A DNA stretch of 64,000 nt from NCBI RefSeq assembly GCF_016612865.1, contig NZ_JAENZZ010000002.1, forward strand, positions 1,302,001 to 1,366,000, written 5' to 3'. Positions within the stretch are counted from its first letter, which is position 1. The number at the start of each line of letters is the position of its first letter. This stretch comes from Blastococcus sp. TML/M2B. GTDB taxonomy: Bacteria > Actinomycetota > Actinomycetes > Mycobacteriales > Geodermatophilaceae. A program made the translations under genes and the position numbers. The notes under the pieces are model-generated. The model did not search any database and was not told the DNA's origin. It saw nothing but the letters and a program-made list of their open reading frames with translations. Below are positions 27,862 through 37,001 of this stretch, in pieces.

Positions 27862-28637
27862 TCAGGACGAGGAGAGCACCCGCCGCGGGTGCCGGCCGTC
27901 GACGTACCCGAGGAACGGCGGGTGGACGTTGTAGCCCAGCAGCTCCTGGAGCCGCTCGGGCAGCTCGCGGGCGATCTCCCGCGGCACGGCGAGGGTGTGG
28001 TTCTCCTGCGGGCGCAGGCCAGGAGGCGGCGTACTCGAGGATGACGCCGAGCCGCGGCCGGTCGGTGGTGTTCGCGCCCCCGCCGTGGATCAGGTTGCCG
28101 ACGTAGATGAGCACCGATCCCGCCGGCATGACCGCGGCGGTCGTCTCCTCCTCGGTGGCGGTGCGCCCCGCCTCCCAGCGGTGGCTGCCCGGCACGAACC
28201 GGGTGGCGCCGTTCTCCACGGTGAAGTCGTCGAGCGGCCACATCGTGTTGACGACGACGTCCGTGCCGGTGCGCGGCAGCGGGTAGACGTCGTCGTCGCG
28301 GTGCAGCACCTGCGCGACCTCCCCCGGCCCGATCTGGATGCCCACCGGCGCGCTGAACTGGTAGTGGCCGAGCACGTGGTCCAGCACCCCGAGCACCAGC
28401 GGGTGGGTGGCCGGCCCGTCGAAGTACCGGGTCTTGGCGAACAGGGCGTAGACGCGTTGCGTGGAGAAGCCCTCGAAGGAGTTGCGCCCGGTCGCGGTCT
28501 CCGCGAGCACGCGCTGCAAGGTCCGCCTTCGCCGCGGCCACCCACTCGGCGTCCATAAGGCGCTCGATCAGGACGTAGCCGTCGCGGTCGATCGCGGCGG
28601 TCGCCTCGGCGACGGTGGCGTTCGGTGTCAGCACCAT
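27862..28637 (-). CDS. phytanoyl-CoA dioxygenase (PhyH) family oxygenase, two apparent frameshifts
   Basis: About 258 residues once two single-base indels are repaired (about 28518-28519 and 28019-28021). The joined protein starts MVLTPNATVAEATAAIDRDG, continues RVLAETATGRNSFEGF and ends LGYVDGRHPRRVLSSS. It has the double-stranded beta-helix iron site HRDDD (His-x-Asp) and distal His in IHGGGANTT, with an Arg in DRPRLGV for 2-oxoglutarate. The substrate is unknown. Both indels are one extra base, and flanking coding quality is good. Confidence 0.75.
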
Positions 28638-28723
28638 GCGCGGCAGCAGACCACGGGCCGGTGGTGAGGTCCAGCCCCGGTCGTCGGACACCGGGGCCGG
28701 CAGGCACCGGGAACAGCAGAAGA

Positions 28724-28745
28724 CCCGGTCACCGTGGTGACCGGG
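28724..28745 (-). terminator. terminator hairpin after the second initiator tRNA
   Basis: Arms of 10 bases (cccggtcacc and its complement) with a two-base loop, 14 bases downstream of the tRNA 3' end on the minus strand. Confidence 0.7.
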
Positions 28746-28758
28746 CCTCCTGGCGTTG

Positions 28759-28832
28759 TAGCGGGGGCAGGATTCGAACCTGCGACCTCTGGGTTATGAG
28801 CCCAGCGAGCTACCGAGCTGCTCCACCCCGCG
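28759..28832 (-). tRNA. initiator tRNA-fMet(CAT), copy 2, CCA not encoded
   Basis: 74 nucleotides, identical to the copy at 26224 except that T-stem base 65 is C (a G:C pair instead of G:U), and the 3' end is followed by caa rather than cca. It has the same initiator features (C1 opposite U72, three anticodon-stem G:C pairs). CCA must be added after transcription. Seven bases 5' of the gene (gtcggta) are also shared. Confidence 0.93.
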
Positions 28833-28899
28833 TCGGTACGACCACCGTACCAGGCGGGGCGGAGGGGCCGGCGCGGGGATGCGCCGGCCCCTCCCCCGG

Positions 28900-31876
28900 T
28901 CAGCCGCCGGGTGTGGCCGAGCCGCCCGCGGCCTCCTGGGCGGCGCGGTAGGCCTCGACGGCGGCCTGCAGCTGCTCGAGCGCCTGACCCTGCTGCGCGA
29001 AGCTGCCGCTTCGCTGGGCGTCGGCCAGCGCGCTCAGCGCGTCGTCCAGGTCGCTGACCGCCCGGTCGAGGTCCGGCGTGGGTGCGCCGTTCCCGCCGTC
29101 GTCCGGCGTGGGTGCCGGGGTGGGCGACGGGGACGGCGACGCGGGTGGCGTCTCCTCGCCGTCGTCCGGTGTCGTCGGTGCGTCACCGCTGTCGGTGGCC
29201 ACCTCGCCGGCCCCGGCGCCGAACACCTGGTCCAGCGCCTCGGCGAGGGTGTCGGCGTACCCGACCTGACCGCCGAAGTTGACCAGCACCTTCCGCAGCA
29301 GCGGGAAGGAGTTGCTCGACGTGCCCTCCACGTACAGCGGCTGGACGTAGAGCAAGCCGTCCTCGCCGATGGGCAGGGTGAGCAGGTTGCCGAAGACCGC
29401 CTGGCTGTTCTGGCTGTTGAACAGGGTGAGGTCCCGGGCGACCTGGTCGAAGGTGTTGAACGACTGCTGCACCTGCTGCGGGCCGCGGAAGGGGGTGCTG
29501 CCCGGCAGCTGCAGCACCTGGATCTTGCCGTAGCGCTCCGGGTCCGGATCGCTGGACGCCGAGACGAAGGCCGACAGGTTCGGCCGCTGGAACGCGTTGA
29601 GCGCGCTGGTCAGCTGGAACGTGGCCTCCGCGTCCCCGGGCCGCTGGGCCAGGATGTAGTACGGCGGCTGGTTCTCCTCGACGTTCTGCGTCGGGTCGTC
29701 CGGGACCTGCCAGCGGTCACTGCCCTCGTAGAACGAGATGGGCTCGTCGACGTGGTAGCGGGTCAGGATGTCCCGCTGCACCTTGAACAGGTCCTCGGGG
29801 TACCGGACGTGCTCGCGCAGCTCGTCGGGGATGTCCTCGTAGGGCTGCACGACACCCGGGAAGGCCTTCATGTAGGTCTTGAGGACCGGGTCCTCGGTGT
29901 CCCACTCGTAGAGCGTGACAGTGCCGTCGTAGGCGTCGACGGTGGCCTTCACCGAGTTGCGGATGTAGTTGAAGGTGTCGTTCGGCAGCGCGGTCGTGCC
30001 GGTGCCGGTGAGCGCGTCGGCCGCGGCCTCGCCCAGCTCCATCTGCTCGGAGTAGGGGTAGGAGTCCGACGTCGTGTAGCCGTCGAGGATCCAGGTGACC
30101 TTGCCGTCGAGGACCGCCGGGTACGGGTCGCCGTCCACCTCGAGGAAGGGTGCGGCCTTCTCCACCCGGTCCCGGGGGTCGCGGACGTAGAGGACCTTGG
30201 ACTCCTCGTTGACCGCGCTGGAGAGCAGGAAGTTGCGCTCCCGGAAGTAGGTGGCGAACGTCAGCTGCCGGAAGAAGCTGCCGACCGACACCCCGCCCTC
30301 GCCGTCGTAGGTGTTGTTGATCTGCCGGTCGTCCGAACCGCCCTCGGGGAGGTCGGACTCGCGCGGCGCGGTGCCGTCGGGCGCGCCGACGACCGAGTAG
30401 TCCTCGATCAGCTCGCCGTAGTAGATCCGGCTCTGGTCGACCTCGATGTCGCCCTGGACGGGCAGGTCGAGGGTCGTGAAGTTCGGCTCACCGCCGTCGG
30501 AGCCGGCGACCACCTGGTTCGCGGGCGCCGCCACGAAGCCGTGCCCGTGGGTGTAGACGGTGTGCCGGTTGATCCAGGTGCTCTGGTTCTCCGACAGCGC
30601 GGAGCTGTCGAGCTCGCGGACCGCCACGACGTAGTCGCGCAGCTCGCCGTCGACGGTGTAGCGGTCGACGTCGAGCTTCTCCGGGAAGCCGTACCAGTTG
30701 CGGATCTGCTGGCGGGCGGTGAAGGTGTCGGCCAGCACGTTGGGGTCCAGCAGGCGGGCGTTCGGGATCGTCTCGGTGTCCCCCCGCAGCTCGGCCAGGG
30801 CGACCTCGGGGTCGGCCTCGTCGCCGGTGGTCTCCTGCGCGTAGTTCACGTACTCGATCTCGTCCAGGCCGTAGGCCTGCCGCGTCATCTCGATGGCGCG
30901 CTCGATGTAGGGCGCCTCCTTCTCGTTGGCGCTGGGCTTGACCACGAACTGCTGCACGATCGCCGGGTAGGCCACGCCGATGACCAGGCTCGAGGCCAGC
31001 AGCAGCACCAGCGCCGCGGCCGGCAGCAGGAAGTTGCGGACGACGATGTTGGCGAAGAACGCGACCGCGCAGACCGCGGCGACGAACACCAGGATCGTCT
31101 TGGGCACGAGCAGCGCGTTGACGTCGGTGTAGCTGGCGCCGGTGAACACGTCGCCGCGGCTGGAGTAGACCAGGCCGTAGCGGTCCAGCCAGTACGCGAC
31201 CGCCTTGAGCGCCACGAAGACCCCGAGCAGCACCGAGATCTGCACGCGGGCCGCGGAGGTGAGCTTCTGCCCCGGCGTCTGCAGGCGCAGGCCGCCGAAG
31301 ACGTAGTTGGTCACCAGCGAGCCGATCAGCGCCAGGATCGCGATGGCGAACCCGAAGCCCAGCAGCAGCCGGTAGAAGGGGTACTCGAAGACGAAGAAGG
31401 ACAGGTCCAGCCCGAACTGCGGGTCGGTCTGGCCGAAGTCGGTGCTGTTGCGGAAGGTCAGCCAGGTCTCCCAGCTGCCCTGGGCGGTGAAGCCCGCGAA
31501 CAGGCCGAGGACGACGGTCGACGCCGGCGAGCACCAGCCCGGCGCGCGGCTCCAGCGACTGCCGGTAGCGCTCGAGGTTCTGCTGCTCGAGCGACATCGG
31601 CCGGAACGTGGGCCGGAACCGGTAGGCGAGGTAGATCGACAGCGCGGTCAGCCCGCCGGTCGCCACCCCCGCCACGGCGAAGAGCAGCGCCCGGCTCTGC
31701 AGCTCGGTCCAGAAGACCTCGGTGTACTTGGTCTCGTCGAACCACAGGTAGTCGACGTAGACGTTGGTCAGCGTGCCGACTGCCGTGAACAGCACGAGCA
31801 GCACGGCGATGGCGCCGAGGGCCAGCTTCGCGCGCCGCGACAGCGTCGGCACCGGCACGGGGGGCCGCATGGCCAC
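28900..31876 (-). CDS. UPF0182 family large membrane protein, one apparent frameshift
   Basis: About 992 residues, the usual size for this family. The N-terminal 300 residues hold about seven membrane helices (LGAIAVLLVLFTAVG, FAVAGVATGGLTALSIYLAY and so on). A large extracytoplasmic domain follows, then a Pro/Thr/Ser/Asp-rich tail and a C-terminal helix of about 60 residues. Function is unknown. The frame shifts at about 31518-31528: EPRAGLVLAG in one frame continues STVVLGLFAGF in the next. GTG start with ggaga seven bases before. As in M. tuberculosis, it neighbours the PDZ protease gene. Confidence 0.85.
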
Positions 31877-32047
31877 GAGCGGTCTCCTTCAGTTGCACGT
31901 TCTTCGGTAGCAGAGCGTCAGGTGCGGGCGCTCCGGCGACGCGGCAGGAGCCCGTCGCCGGCGGGGCGCGCGCCCGACCCTCGGCGCGCTCTCCCGCTCA
32001 TCCCAGCACAACGCGCCACGGGCGCCGTGGTTCCCGGGCGCCCCGGA

Positions 32048-33070
32048 TCAGCAGCCGGCGGGCGTGCGCCCGGCCCGGAGATCGGCCAGCGCGGCGAGGG
32101 CGTCGTCCAGGCTGGCGACCTTCGCCAGGGGGAAGCCGGGGTCGGCGGCGGCGAGCGCCTCGTCGCAGTTGCCGGCCGGGACCAGGAAGAGGTCCGCGCC
32201 GATCTCGCGGGCGGCGACCATCTTCAGCGGGATGCCGCCGATCGGGCCGACCGCGCCCTCGGCGTCGATCGTCCCGGTGCCCGCCACGAGCGCGCCCCCG
32301 GTGAGGTCCTCGTCGCCGACCAGGTCGAGGATGCCGAGGGTCAGCATGAGCCCGGCCGACGGGCCGCCGACGCCCTCGACCTGGATGTCGACGTCGAACG
32401 GGGCGACCGGCTGCTCGAGCACGGTGACCCCCAGCGCGGAGCCGTCGCCCTCCTCGGCCGCGCGGGTGGTGACCGTGGTCGTGCCGGGCTCGCCGAGCCG
32501 CGTGTAGCCGACGGCCACCGGGGTCCGGGGCGGGACCGAGGAGAGCACCTCGTCGAGCGCGGCGAAGTCGGGGGTCGGCCGGCCGTCGACCGACTCGATC
32601 GCGTCGCCCTCCTCGAGCAGGCCCTCCGACGGCGAGCCCTCCGGGACGGCCCGGACGGCGACCTTGACCGGGTAGCCCAGGTGCCCCAGCGCCACGCTCT
32701 CGGCGGCCTGCTCCGAGGTGAGGAACGCGCGGCGGTTGAGCTGCCGCGTCTCCTCCTCGGTGCGGTCGGGCGGGTAGACCGACTCCTCCGGGACGACGGC
32801 GATCTCGTCGTCGAACCAGCCGCGGACCGCCTGCACGAGGCTCAGCCCGCCGCGGCCCACGCCGACCGTCGTCAGGTTGAGGTTGCCCTCGACCTCGTTC
32901 CGCTCGCGGCCCTCGACGGAGATGATCGGCTCGCCGTCGATGTCGCCGAGCGTGTCGTAGGTGGGGCCGGGCACCTGGGCGACGTAGGGCACCGGCAGCG
33001 TCGTGCCGAGGACGCCGAAGAGCACCAGCAGCAGGCCACCGGCGCTCAGGACGGCGATGCGACGGGTCAC
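32048..33070 (-). CDS. membrane-anchored PDZ / Lon-like serine protease
   Basis: 340 residues. An N-terminal membrane anchor (VLSAGGLLLVLFGVLG), a PDZ domain (about 125-205: VAVRAVPEGSPSEGLLEEGD) and a Lon-type proteolytic domain with the Ser-Lys dyad: Ser in VGGPSAGLM and Lys in GGIPLKMVAA. It probably acts on extracytoplasmic proteins near the membrane. The GTG lies eight bases after TAAGCT (33079-33084), so a leaderless message is likely. It is upstream of UPF0182 on the same strand and divergent from DUF2342. Confidence 0.88.
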   Translation of the reverse strand: MTRRIAVLSAGGLLLVLFGVLGTTLPVPYVAQVPGPTYDTLGDIDGEPIISVEGRERNEVEGNLNLTTVGVGRGGLSLVQAVRGWFDDEIAVVPEESVYPPDRTEEETRQLNRRAFLTSEQAAESVALGHLGYPVKVAVRAVPEGSPSEGLLEEGDAIESVDGRPTPDFAALDEVLSSVPPRTPVAVGYTRLGEPGTTTVTTRAAEEGDGSALGVTVLEQPVAPFDVDIQVEGVGGPSAGLMLTLGILDLVGDEDLTGGALVAGTGTIDAEGAVGPIGGIPLKMVAAREIGADLFLVPAGNCDEALAAADPGFPLAKVASLDDALAALADLRAGRTPAGC

Positions 33071-33173
33071 GACGGGCCAGCTTAGGGCCCCGCCGTGGCG
33101 CGGGGTCCCGCCGTGCGCTGTGGGCGGAACGCACCCGGCCCCTTCGCGAAGATCCCGCGTCTACCGTGGACGC

Positions 33174-34520
33174 ATGAGCGACCTCCCCTTCGGCTTCGGT
33201 CCCCCCGACCGCGATCCCGAGCGCCGTGACGAGGGCGGCGGGAGCACCCCCGGCGGTGACCCGTTCGGCCTGGGCGCGCTGTTCGGGGGCATCGCCGGCG
33301 GCGGCAACCCCGAGGACGTGCTGGGCAAGATGCCGTTGTTCGCGGAGCTGCAGAAGCTCATGAGCTGGTCGGGCGGCCCGGTCAACTGGGACCTCGCCAC
33401 GCAGAGCGCCATCAGCCAGCTGGCCGCCGGCCACCAGCCCTCCTCCGACGGCGAGCGCACCGCGGTCGCCGAGGCGCTGCGGTTGGCCGACCTGTGGCTG
33501 GACCAGGTCACCGAGCTGCCCTCGGGCATCGAGCGCACCGCCGCGTGGTCGCGGGTCGAGTGGGTGGAGAAGACCCTGCCGGAGTGGGGCGCGCTGATCG
33601 ACCCGCTCGCCGAGCGGGTGGTCGGCGCGATGACCAGCGCGCTGCCGCAGGAGGCGGCGATGTCCTTCGGGCCGATCGCCGGGATCATGGGCCGGATGGG
33701 CGGGCTGATGTTCGGCGCCCAGGTCGGCTCGGCGCTCGGCAAGCTCGCCGACGAGGTGCTGACCAGCACCGATGTGGGGCTCCCGCTCGCCCCGGGCGGC
33801 ACCGGCGTGCTGGTGCCGCAGAACGTCGCCGCGTTCGCCGCCGGGCTCGACCGCCCCGCGGACGAGGTGCGGCTGTTCCTCGCGCTGCGCGAGGCCGCCG
33901 CCCAGCGGCTGTTCGCGCACGTGCCGTGGCTGCGCCAGCAGCTGCAGGACGCCGTCCACGCCTACGCCCGCGGCATCAGCATCGATCGCGAGGCCATCGA
34001 GCGCGGCCTCACCGAGGCCATGTCCGGCGGCGGGCTCGAGGGCCTGGACCCCAGCGACCCGGAGAGCATCCAGCGGCTGCTGGGCAGCGGCGTGCTCGAG
34101 CCCGAGGAGACCCCCGAGCAGGCGATGGCGCTGCGCCGCCTGGAGACCCTGCTCGCGCTGGTGGAGGGCTGGATCGACACCGTCGTCGCGGCCGCCGCGA
34201 AGGACCGGCTGCCGGGCCACTCCGCGCTGGCCGAGACGATGCGCCGCCGCCGCGCCACCGGCGGGCCGGCCGAGCAGACCTTCGCCACCCTCGTCGGGCT
34301 GCAGCTGCGCCCCCGCCGGCTGCGCGACGCCGCCACCGTCTGGGGCGCGATGACCCAGCAGCACGGCGCCGAGGACCGCGACCGGCTGTGGCACCACCCC
34401 GACCTGCTGCCGACGTCGGACGACCTGGACGAGCCGATGGACTTCGTCGCACGCCAGGGCCACGGCCTCGACGACGAGCTGCAGGCGCTCACCGACGAGC
34501 AGCCGCCCGAGCGGGACTGA
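33174..34520 (+). CDS. DUF2342 zincin-like protein (putative hydrolase)
   Basis: 448 residues. A flexible Gly/Asp/Pro-rich N-terminus precedes the helical DUF2342 core (GPVNWDLATQSAI, RVEWVEKTLPEW, GRMGGLMFGAQVGSALG, FLALREAAAQRLFAHVPWL). The family is called zinc-metalloprotease-like, but where HExxH would be expected this sequence reads REAAAQ, so catalysis is doubtful. TACCGT (33162-33167) six bases before the ATG indicates a leaderless transcript. Order relative to the PDZ protease is the same in mycobacteria. Confidence 0.82.
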   Translation: MSDLPFGFGPPDRDPERRDEGGGSTPGGDPFGLGALFGGIAGGGNPEDVLGKMPLFAELQKLMSWSGGPVNWDLATQSAISQLAAGHQPSSDGERTAVAEALRLADLWLDQVTELPSGIERTAAWSRVEWVEKTLPEWGALIDPLAERVVGAMTSALPQEAAMSFGPIAGIMGRMGGLMFGAQVGSALGKLADEVLTSTDVGLPLAPGGTGVLVPQNVAAFAAGLDRPADEVRLFLALREAAAQRLFAHVPWLRQQLQDAVHAYARGISIDREAIERGLTEAMSGGGLEGLDPSDPESIQRLLGSGVLEPEETPEQAMALRRLETLLALVEGWIDTVVAAAAKDRLPGHSALAETMRRRRATGGPAEQTFATLVGLQLRPRRLRDAATVWGAMTQQHGAEDRDRLWHHPDLLPTSDDLDEPMDFVARQGHGLDDELQALTDEQPPERD

Positions 34521-34529
34521 CGCGGCTGC

Positions 34530-35216
34530 TCAGTCGACGAGGTCGGGCGCGGCGTCCTCACCGGCCGCGCCGGCGGTGTTCGCCAGCTCGACGCCCTCGA
34601 GGAACCCGCGCGCCCGCTCGGCGCGCGGGTAGCGGGCGACCAGCGCCCAGAAGCGCTCGTCGTGGCCGGGCTCGAGCAGGTGCACCAGCTCGTGGACCAG
34701 CACGTAGTCGACGACGTACTCCGGCATCGTCTGCAGCCGGCTGGACAGCCGGATGCTGCGGTCGGCCGGGGTGCACGACCCCCAGCGGCGCTGCTGGTTG
34801 TCGACCCAGCGCACCGACGCGGGCTCGGCCAGCCCGTCGAGGTGGGCGACCGAGAGCGCGCGGGCCCGCGCCATGAGCTCGTCGTCGCCACCGAGGGAGC
34901 GGCGACGGCGCTCCTCGCGGGTCTGGAGCTTGGCCACCATCTGGGCCACCCAGCGGCGCTCCTCCGCCGGGCTGAAGGCCGCGGGGATGAGGACGACGGT
35001 GCGCCCGCTCTCCCGGTAGGCGGTCACCGTGCGCCGCCGGCGCGCGCTGCGCCGGACCTCGACGACGGACTCGGGGTCGCCCCCGGGCACGGGTGCTGCG
35101 TCGTCGGCCGACCTGCTCCGGGCCATGGGGACGGCGCGGGCCGCTCGCGCGGCAGCGGCCGGCGGGGTGCCGGCGGATGCGGAGCGTGCGGAGGCGTCGG
35201 GGAGCGGTCCGTGCAC
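34530..35216 (-). CDS. M48/YgjP-like zinc metallopeptidase domain protein
   Basis: 228 residues. The C-terminal half is a WLM/DUF45-type domain with HELVHLLEPGHDERFW (two His and a following His/Glu as zinc ligands) and the preceding RRWGSCTPADRSIRLS typical of YgjP. The N-terminal 45 residues are disordered. I chose the GTG at 35216 because TACGGT lies six bases before it on the minus strand (leaderless); an ATG at 35126 is the alternative. The substrate is unknown. Confidence 0.8.
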   Translation of the reverse strand: MHGPLPDASARSASAGTPPAAAARAARAVPMARSRSADDAAPVPGGDPESVVEVRRSARRRRTVTAYRESGRTVVLIPAAFSPAEERRWVAQMVAKLQTREERRRRSLGGDDELMARARALSVAHLDGLAEPASVRWVDNQQRRWGSCTPADRSIRLSSRLQTMPEYVVDYVLVHELVHLLEPGHDERFWALVARYPRAERARGFLEGVELANTAGAAGEDAAPDLVD

Positions 35217-35334
35217 GGGGGAACCGTAAGCCACCGGACCGCTCCCGTGCCCGCCCGCGGCCACCCTCTCGGGTGCACGTCGCACGGACGGTGGACACGG
35301 CGGGTCACGGATCGGTGAGCGCGCCCTCCGACCG

Positions 35335-35510
35335 GGGCGTTCCACAACCCGCGCGGGGGCGTCCGCGCAGGTCGGACGAGGTGCGGGTGGTCACCGGCCG
35401 GGGTTGTCCCCGGCTCCGCCCCCCGTCCACGCACAGGGACACGCCGACGGTTCCCCACGTGCTCCACAGGGTTGTCCACAGGCTGTGGGCAGCGCTCCCC
35501 ACTGGCTCCC
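35335..35510. other. cluster of DnaA-box-like sites in a 390-base gene-free gap
   Basis: The gap 35217-35606 contains the canonical actinobacterial DnaA box TTGTCCACA (35472-35480) and near matches TTGTCCCCG (35404), TTCCCCACG (35451), TTCCACAAC (35340) and, reversed, TGTGGGCAG (35484). dnaA and dnaN are not here, so this is not the usual oriC. I see no ORF or RNA gene in the gap. Confidence 0.4.
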
Positions 35511-35606
35511 CGCCCGCGGTATCGGGACACGCCGACACGGGTAGCGTTCCGGCACGACGGCGCCCGGCGTCCCCGCCGGGTCGCCCCCCGAGACCGAGGA
35601 GATCCC

Positions 35607-35759
35607 GTGGCTGAGAGCTACAACGGCTACTGCGTGAAGTGCAAGGAGAAGCGCGACTTCGACGGCGAGGTCAAGGTCAGCGAGTCCGGCCGTCGCATGG
35701 CCCAGGGCACCTGCCCCGTGTGCGGCACCAAGATGAACCGGATCCTCGGCAAGGCCTGA
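35607..35759 (+). CDS. DUF5679 zinc-ribbon small protein
   Basis: 50 residues from a GTG with gaggag six bases upstream. CVKC and CPVC (residues about 8-11 and 36-39) form a zinc ribbon separated by a basic stretch with SESGRRMAQGTC. Conserved in actinobacteria without assigned function; the fold suggests nucleic acid or ribosome contact, but this is only inference. An imperfect GC-rich hairpin follows the stop. Confidence 0.8.
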   Translation: MAESYNGYCVKCKEKRDFDGEVKVSESGRRMAQGTCPVCGTKMNRILGKA

Positions 35760-35778
35760 GCACCGGCCCCCAGCGGTC

Positions 35779-35818
35779 GACGACGGCGGCGTCCCCCTCG
35801 GGGGCGTCGCCGTCGTCG
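35779..35818 (+). terminator. hairpin after the DUF5679 gene
   Basis: Near-perfect stem of about 16 pairs (gacgacggcg paired with cgccgtcgtc, with cccc/gggg at the loop end) beginning 20 bases after the DUF5679 stop and ending in cgtt. One bulged base interrupts it. Confidence 0.6.
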
Positions 35819-35878
35819 TTCCGCAGCACCTGTGGACGACGCCCGCGCGGCCCGGCCGCGCGCTGGCACGCTCCCCCG

Positions 35879-36928
35879 GTGAGCGACGCCCACCCCCTGC
35901 TCCCCGCCGCGACCCCGTTGCTGCGCAGCGACGCCGCCGACCTCCAGGTCGGGGGCGTCGACACCGCCGAGGGGCTGCTGGTCAGCCCGCAACCCGAGGG
36001 GCTGGCCGGCCTCCTGCGCGGCCTGGACGGCCGCCGGGTGCAGCGCGCGGTCGTGGCCGACGCGGCACGCGCGGGGCTGGACGCCGGCGCGGTGGGCGCC
36101 GTCCTCGACGAGCTGCGCGCCGCCGGCCTGCTGGTCGACGTCGACGCCGCCGACCTCCTCGCCAGCGACGCAGGGCCGGCCGCGGCCGCCCGTCGCGTCG
36201 TCGAGCTGCCGCCCGGAGGCGGGTGGCGGAACCGGCGCGCCGCCGTCGTGGTCGTCGAGGGGGCCACGCGGGTCGGCACCCCGCTGGCCGCGGTGCTGGC
36301 CGCCAGCGGTGTCGGCCGGGTCAGCGTCCGCGACGGCGGGCTCACCGCAGCCGGGGACGCCGTCGTCGGCGGGGCCACCGCCGCCGACGAGGGCCGCCCC
36401 CGGTCGCTGGCCGCCGCGGACGCCGTCCGGCGGGCCAGCCCGCTCACCGACCTGCGCCCACCGGGTGCCGGCGCCTCCCCCGACCTCGTGGTGCTCGCCC
36501 GGCCGTGGGCCGCCTCCGACCCCACGACCGCCCGCTGGTCGCGGGCCGGGGTGCCGCACCTGGTCGCCACCGTCCGCGGCGCGACCGGCGTCGTCGGCCC
36601 CCTGGTCGTGCCCGGCGTGACCAGCTGCCTGCGCTGCGCGGACCTGCACCGCCGCGACGCCGATCCGCGCTGGCCGCAGCTCGCCGCGCAGCTGACCGCC
36701 GCCGACCCGCCGCCCAGCGGCTCCACCGTGACCTGCCTGCTCACCGCCGCGACCGCCGCCGCGCAGGTGCTCGCCTACCTGGACGGCAGCGCGGCGCCGG
36801 CCGCCGTGGATGCGACGCTGGAGCTGGTGCCGCCCGAGCTGGTCCCACGGGTGCGGCGCTGGGTTCCGCACCCGGAGTGCGGCTGCACCCAGCGGACGGA
36901 CCGACCGGCAGGGGACAATGGCCCGTGA
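35879..36928 (+). CDS. ThiF/TOMM cyclodehydratase-like protein, orphan
   Basis: 349 residues. The N-terminal 95 residues look like a winged-helix peptide-binding part (TAEGLLVSPQPEGLAGLLRGL). The centre resembles an E1/ThiF Rossmann domain with a poor nucleotide loop (VVVEGATRVGTPLAAVLA instead of GxGxxG). The end has CLRCADLHRRDADPRWPQLA and ECGC, the four-cysteine zinc site of bacteriocin cyclodehydratase (ocin-ThiF-like) proteins. No YcaO, dehydrogenase or precursor peptide lies within the window. It precedes the ABC1 kinase on the same strand. Confidence 0.7.
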   Translation: MSDAHPLLPAATPLLRSDAADLQVGGVDTAEGLLVSPQPEGLAGLLRGLDGRRVQRAVVADAARAGLDAGAVGAVLDELRAAGLLVDVDAADLLASDAGPAAAARRVVELPPGGGWRNRRAAVVVVEGATRVGTPLAAVLAASGVGRVSVRDGGLTAAGDAVVGGATAADEGRPRSLAAADAVRRASPLTDLRPPGAGASPDLVVLARPWAASDPTTARWSRAGVPHLVATVRGATGVVGPLVVPGVTSCLRCADLHRRDADPRWPQLAAQLTAADPPPSGSTVTCLLTAATAAAQVLAYLDGSAAPAAVDATLELVPPELVPRVRRWVPHPECGCTQRTDRPAGDNGP

Positions 36929-37001
36929 ACGCGCTCGCGGGTTCGCCCGTGACGCCTCCGTGCCGCCGCGGGGGCGGGCACGGCGCCGACGAGGAGGATG
37001 C

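Noticed and set aside
26224-28832. tRNA direct repeat as attachment sites of an integrated element
   Set aside because: Both copies are complete tRNA genes with own terminators, no integrase or mobile genes lie between them, and composition is unchanged.
28879-31788. Long plus-strand ORF opposite UPF0182
   Set aside because: It has the repetitive Arg/Val/Leu/Asp composition of a shadow frame in high-GC DNA and no recognisable domain.
35335-35510. Chromosomal replication origin
   Set aside because: dnaA, dnaN and rpmH are absent and only one DnaA box is perfect; reported only as a box cluster.
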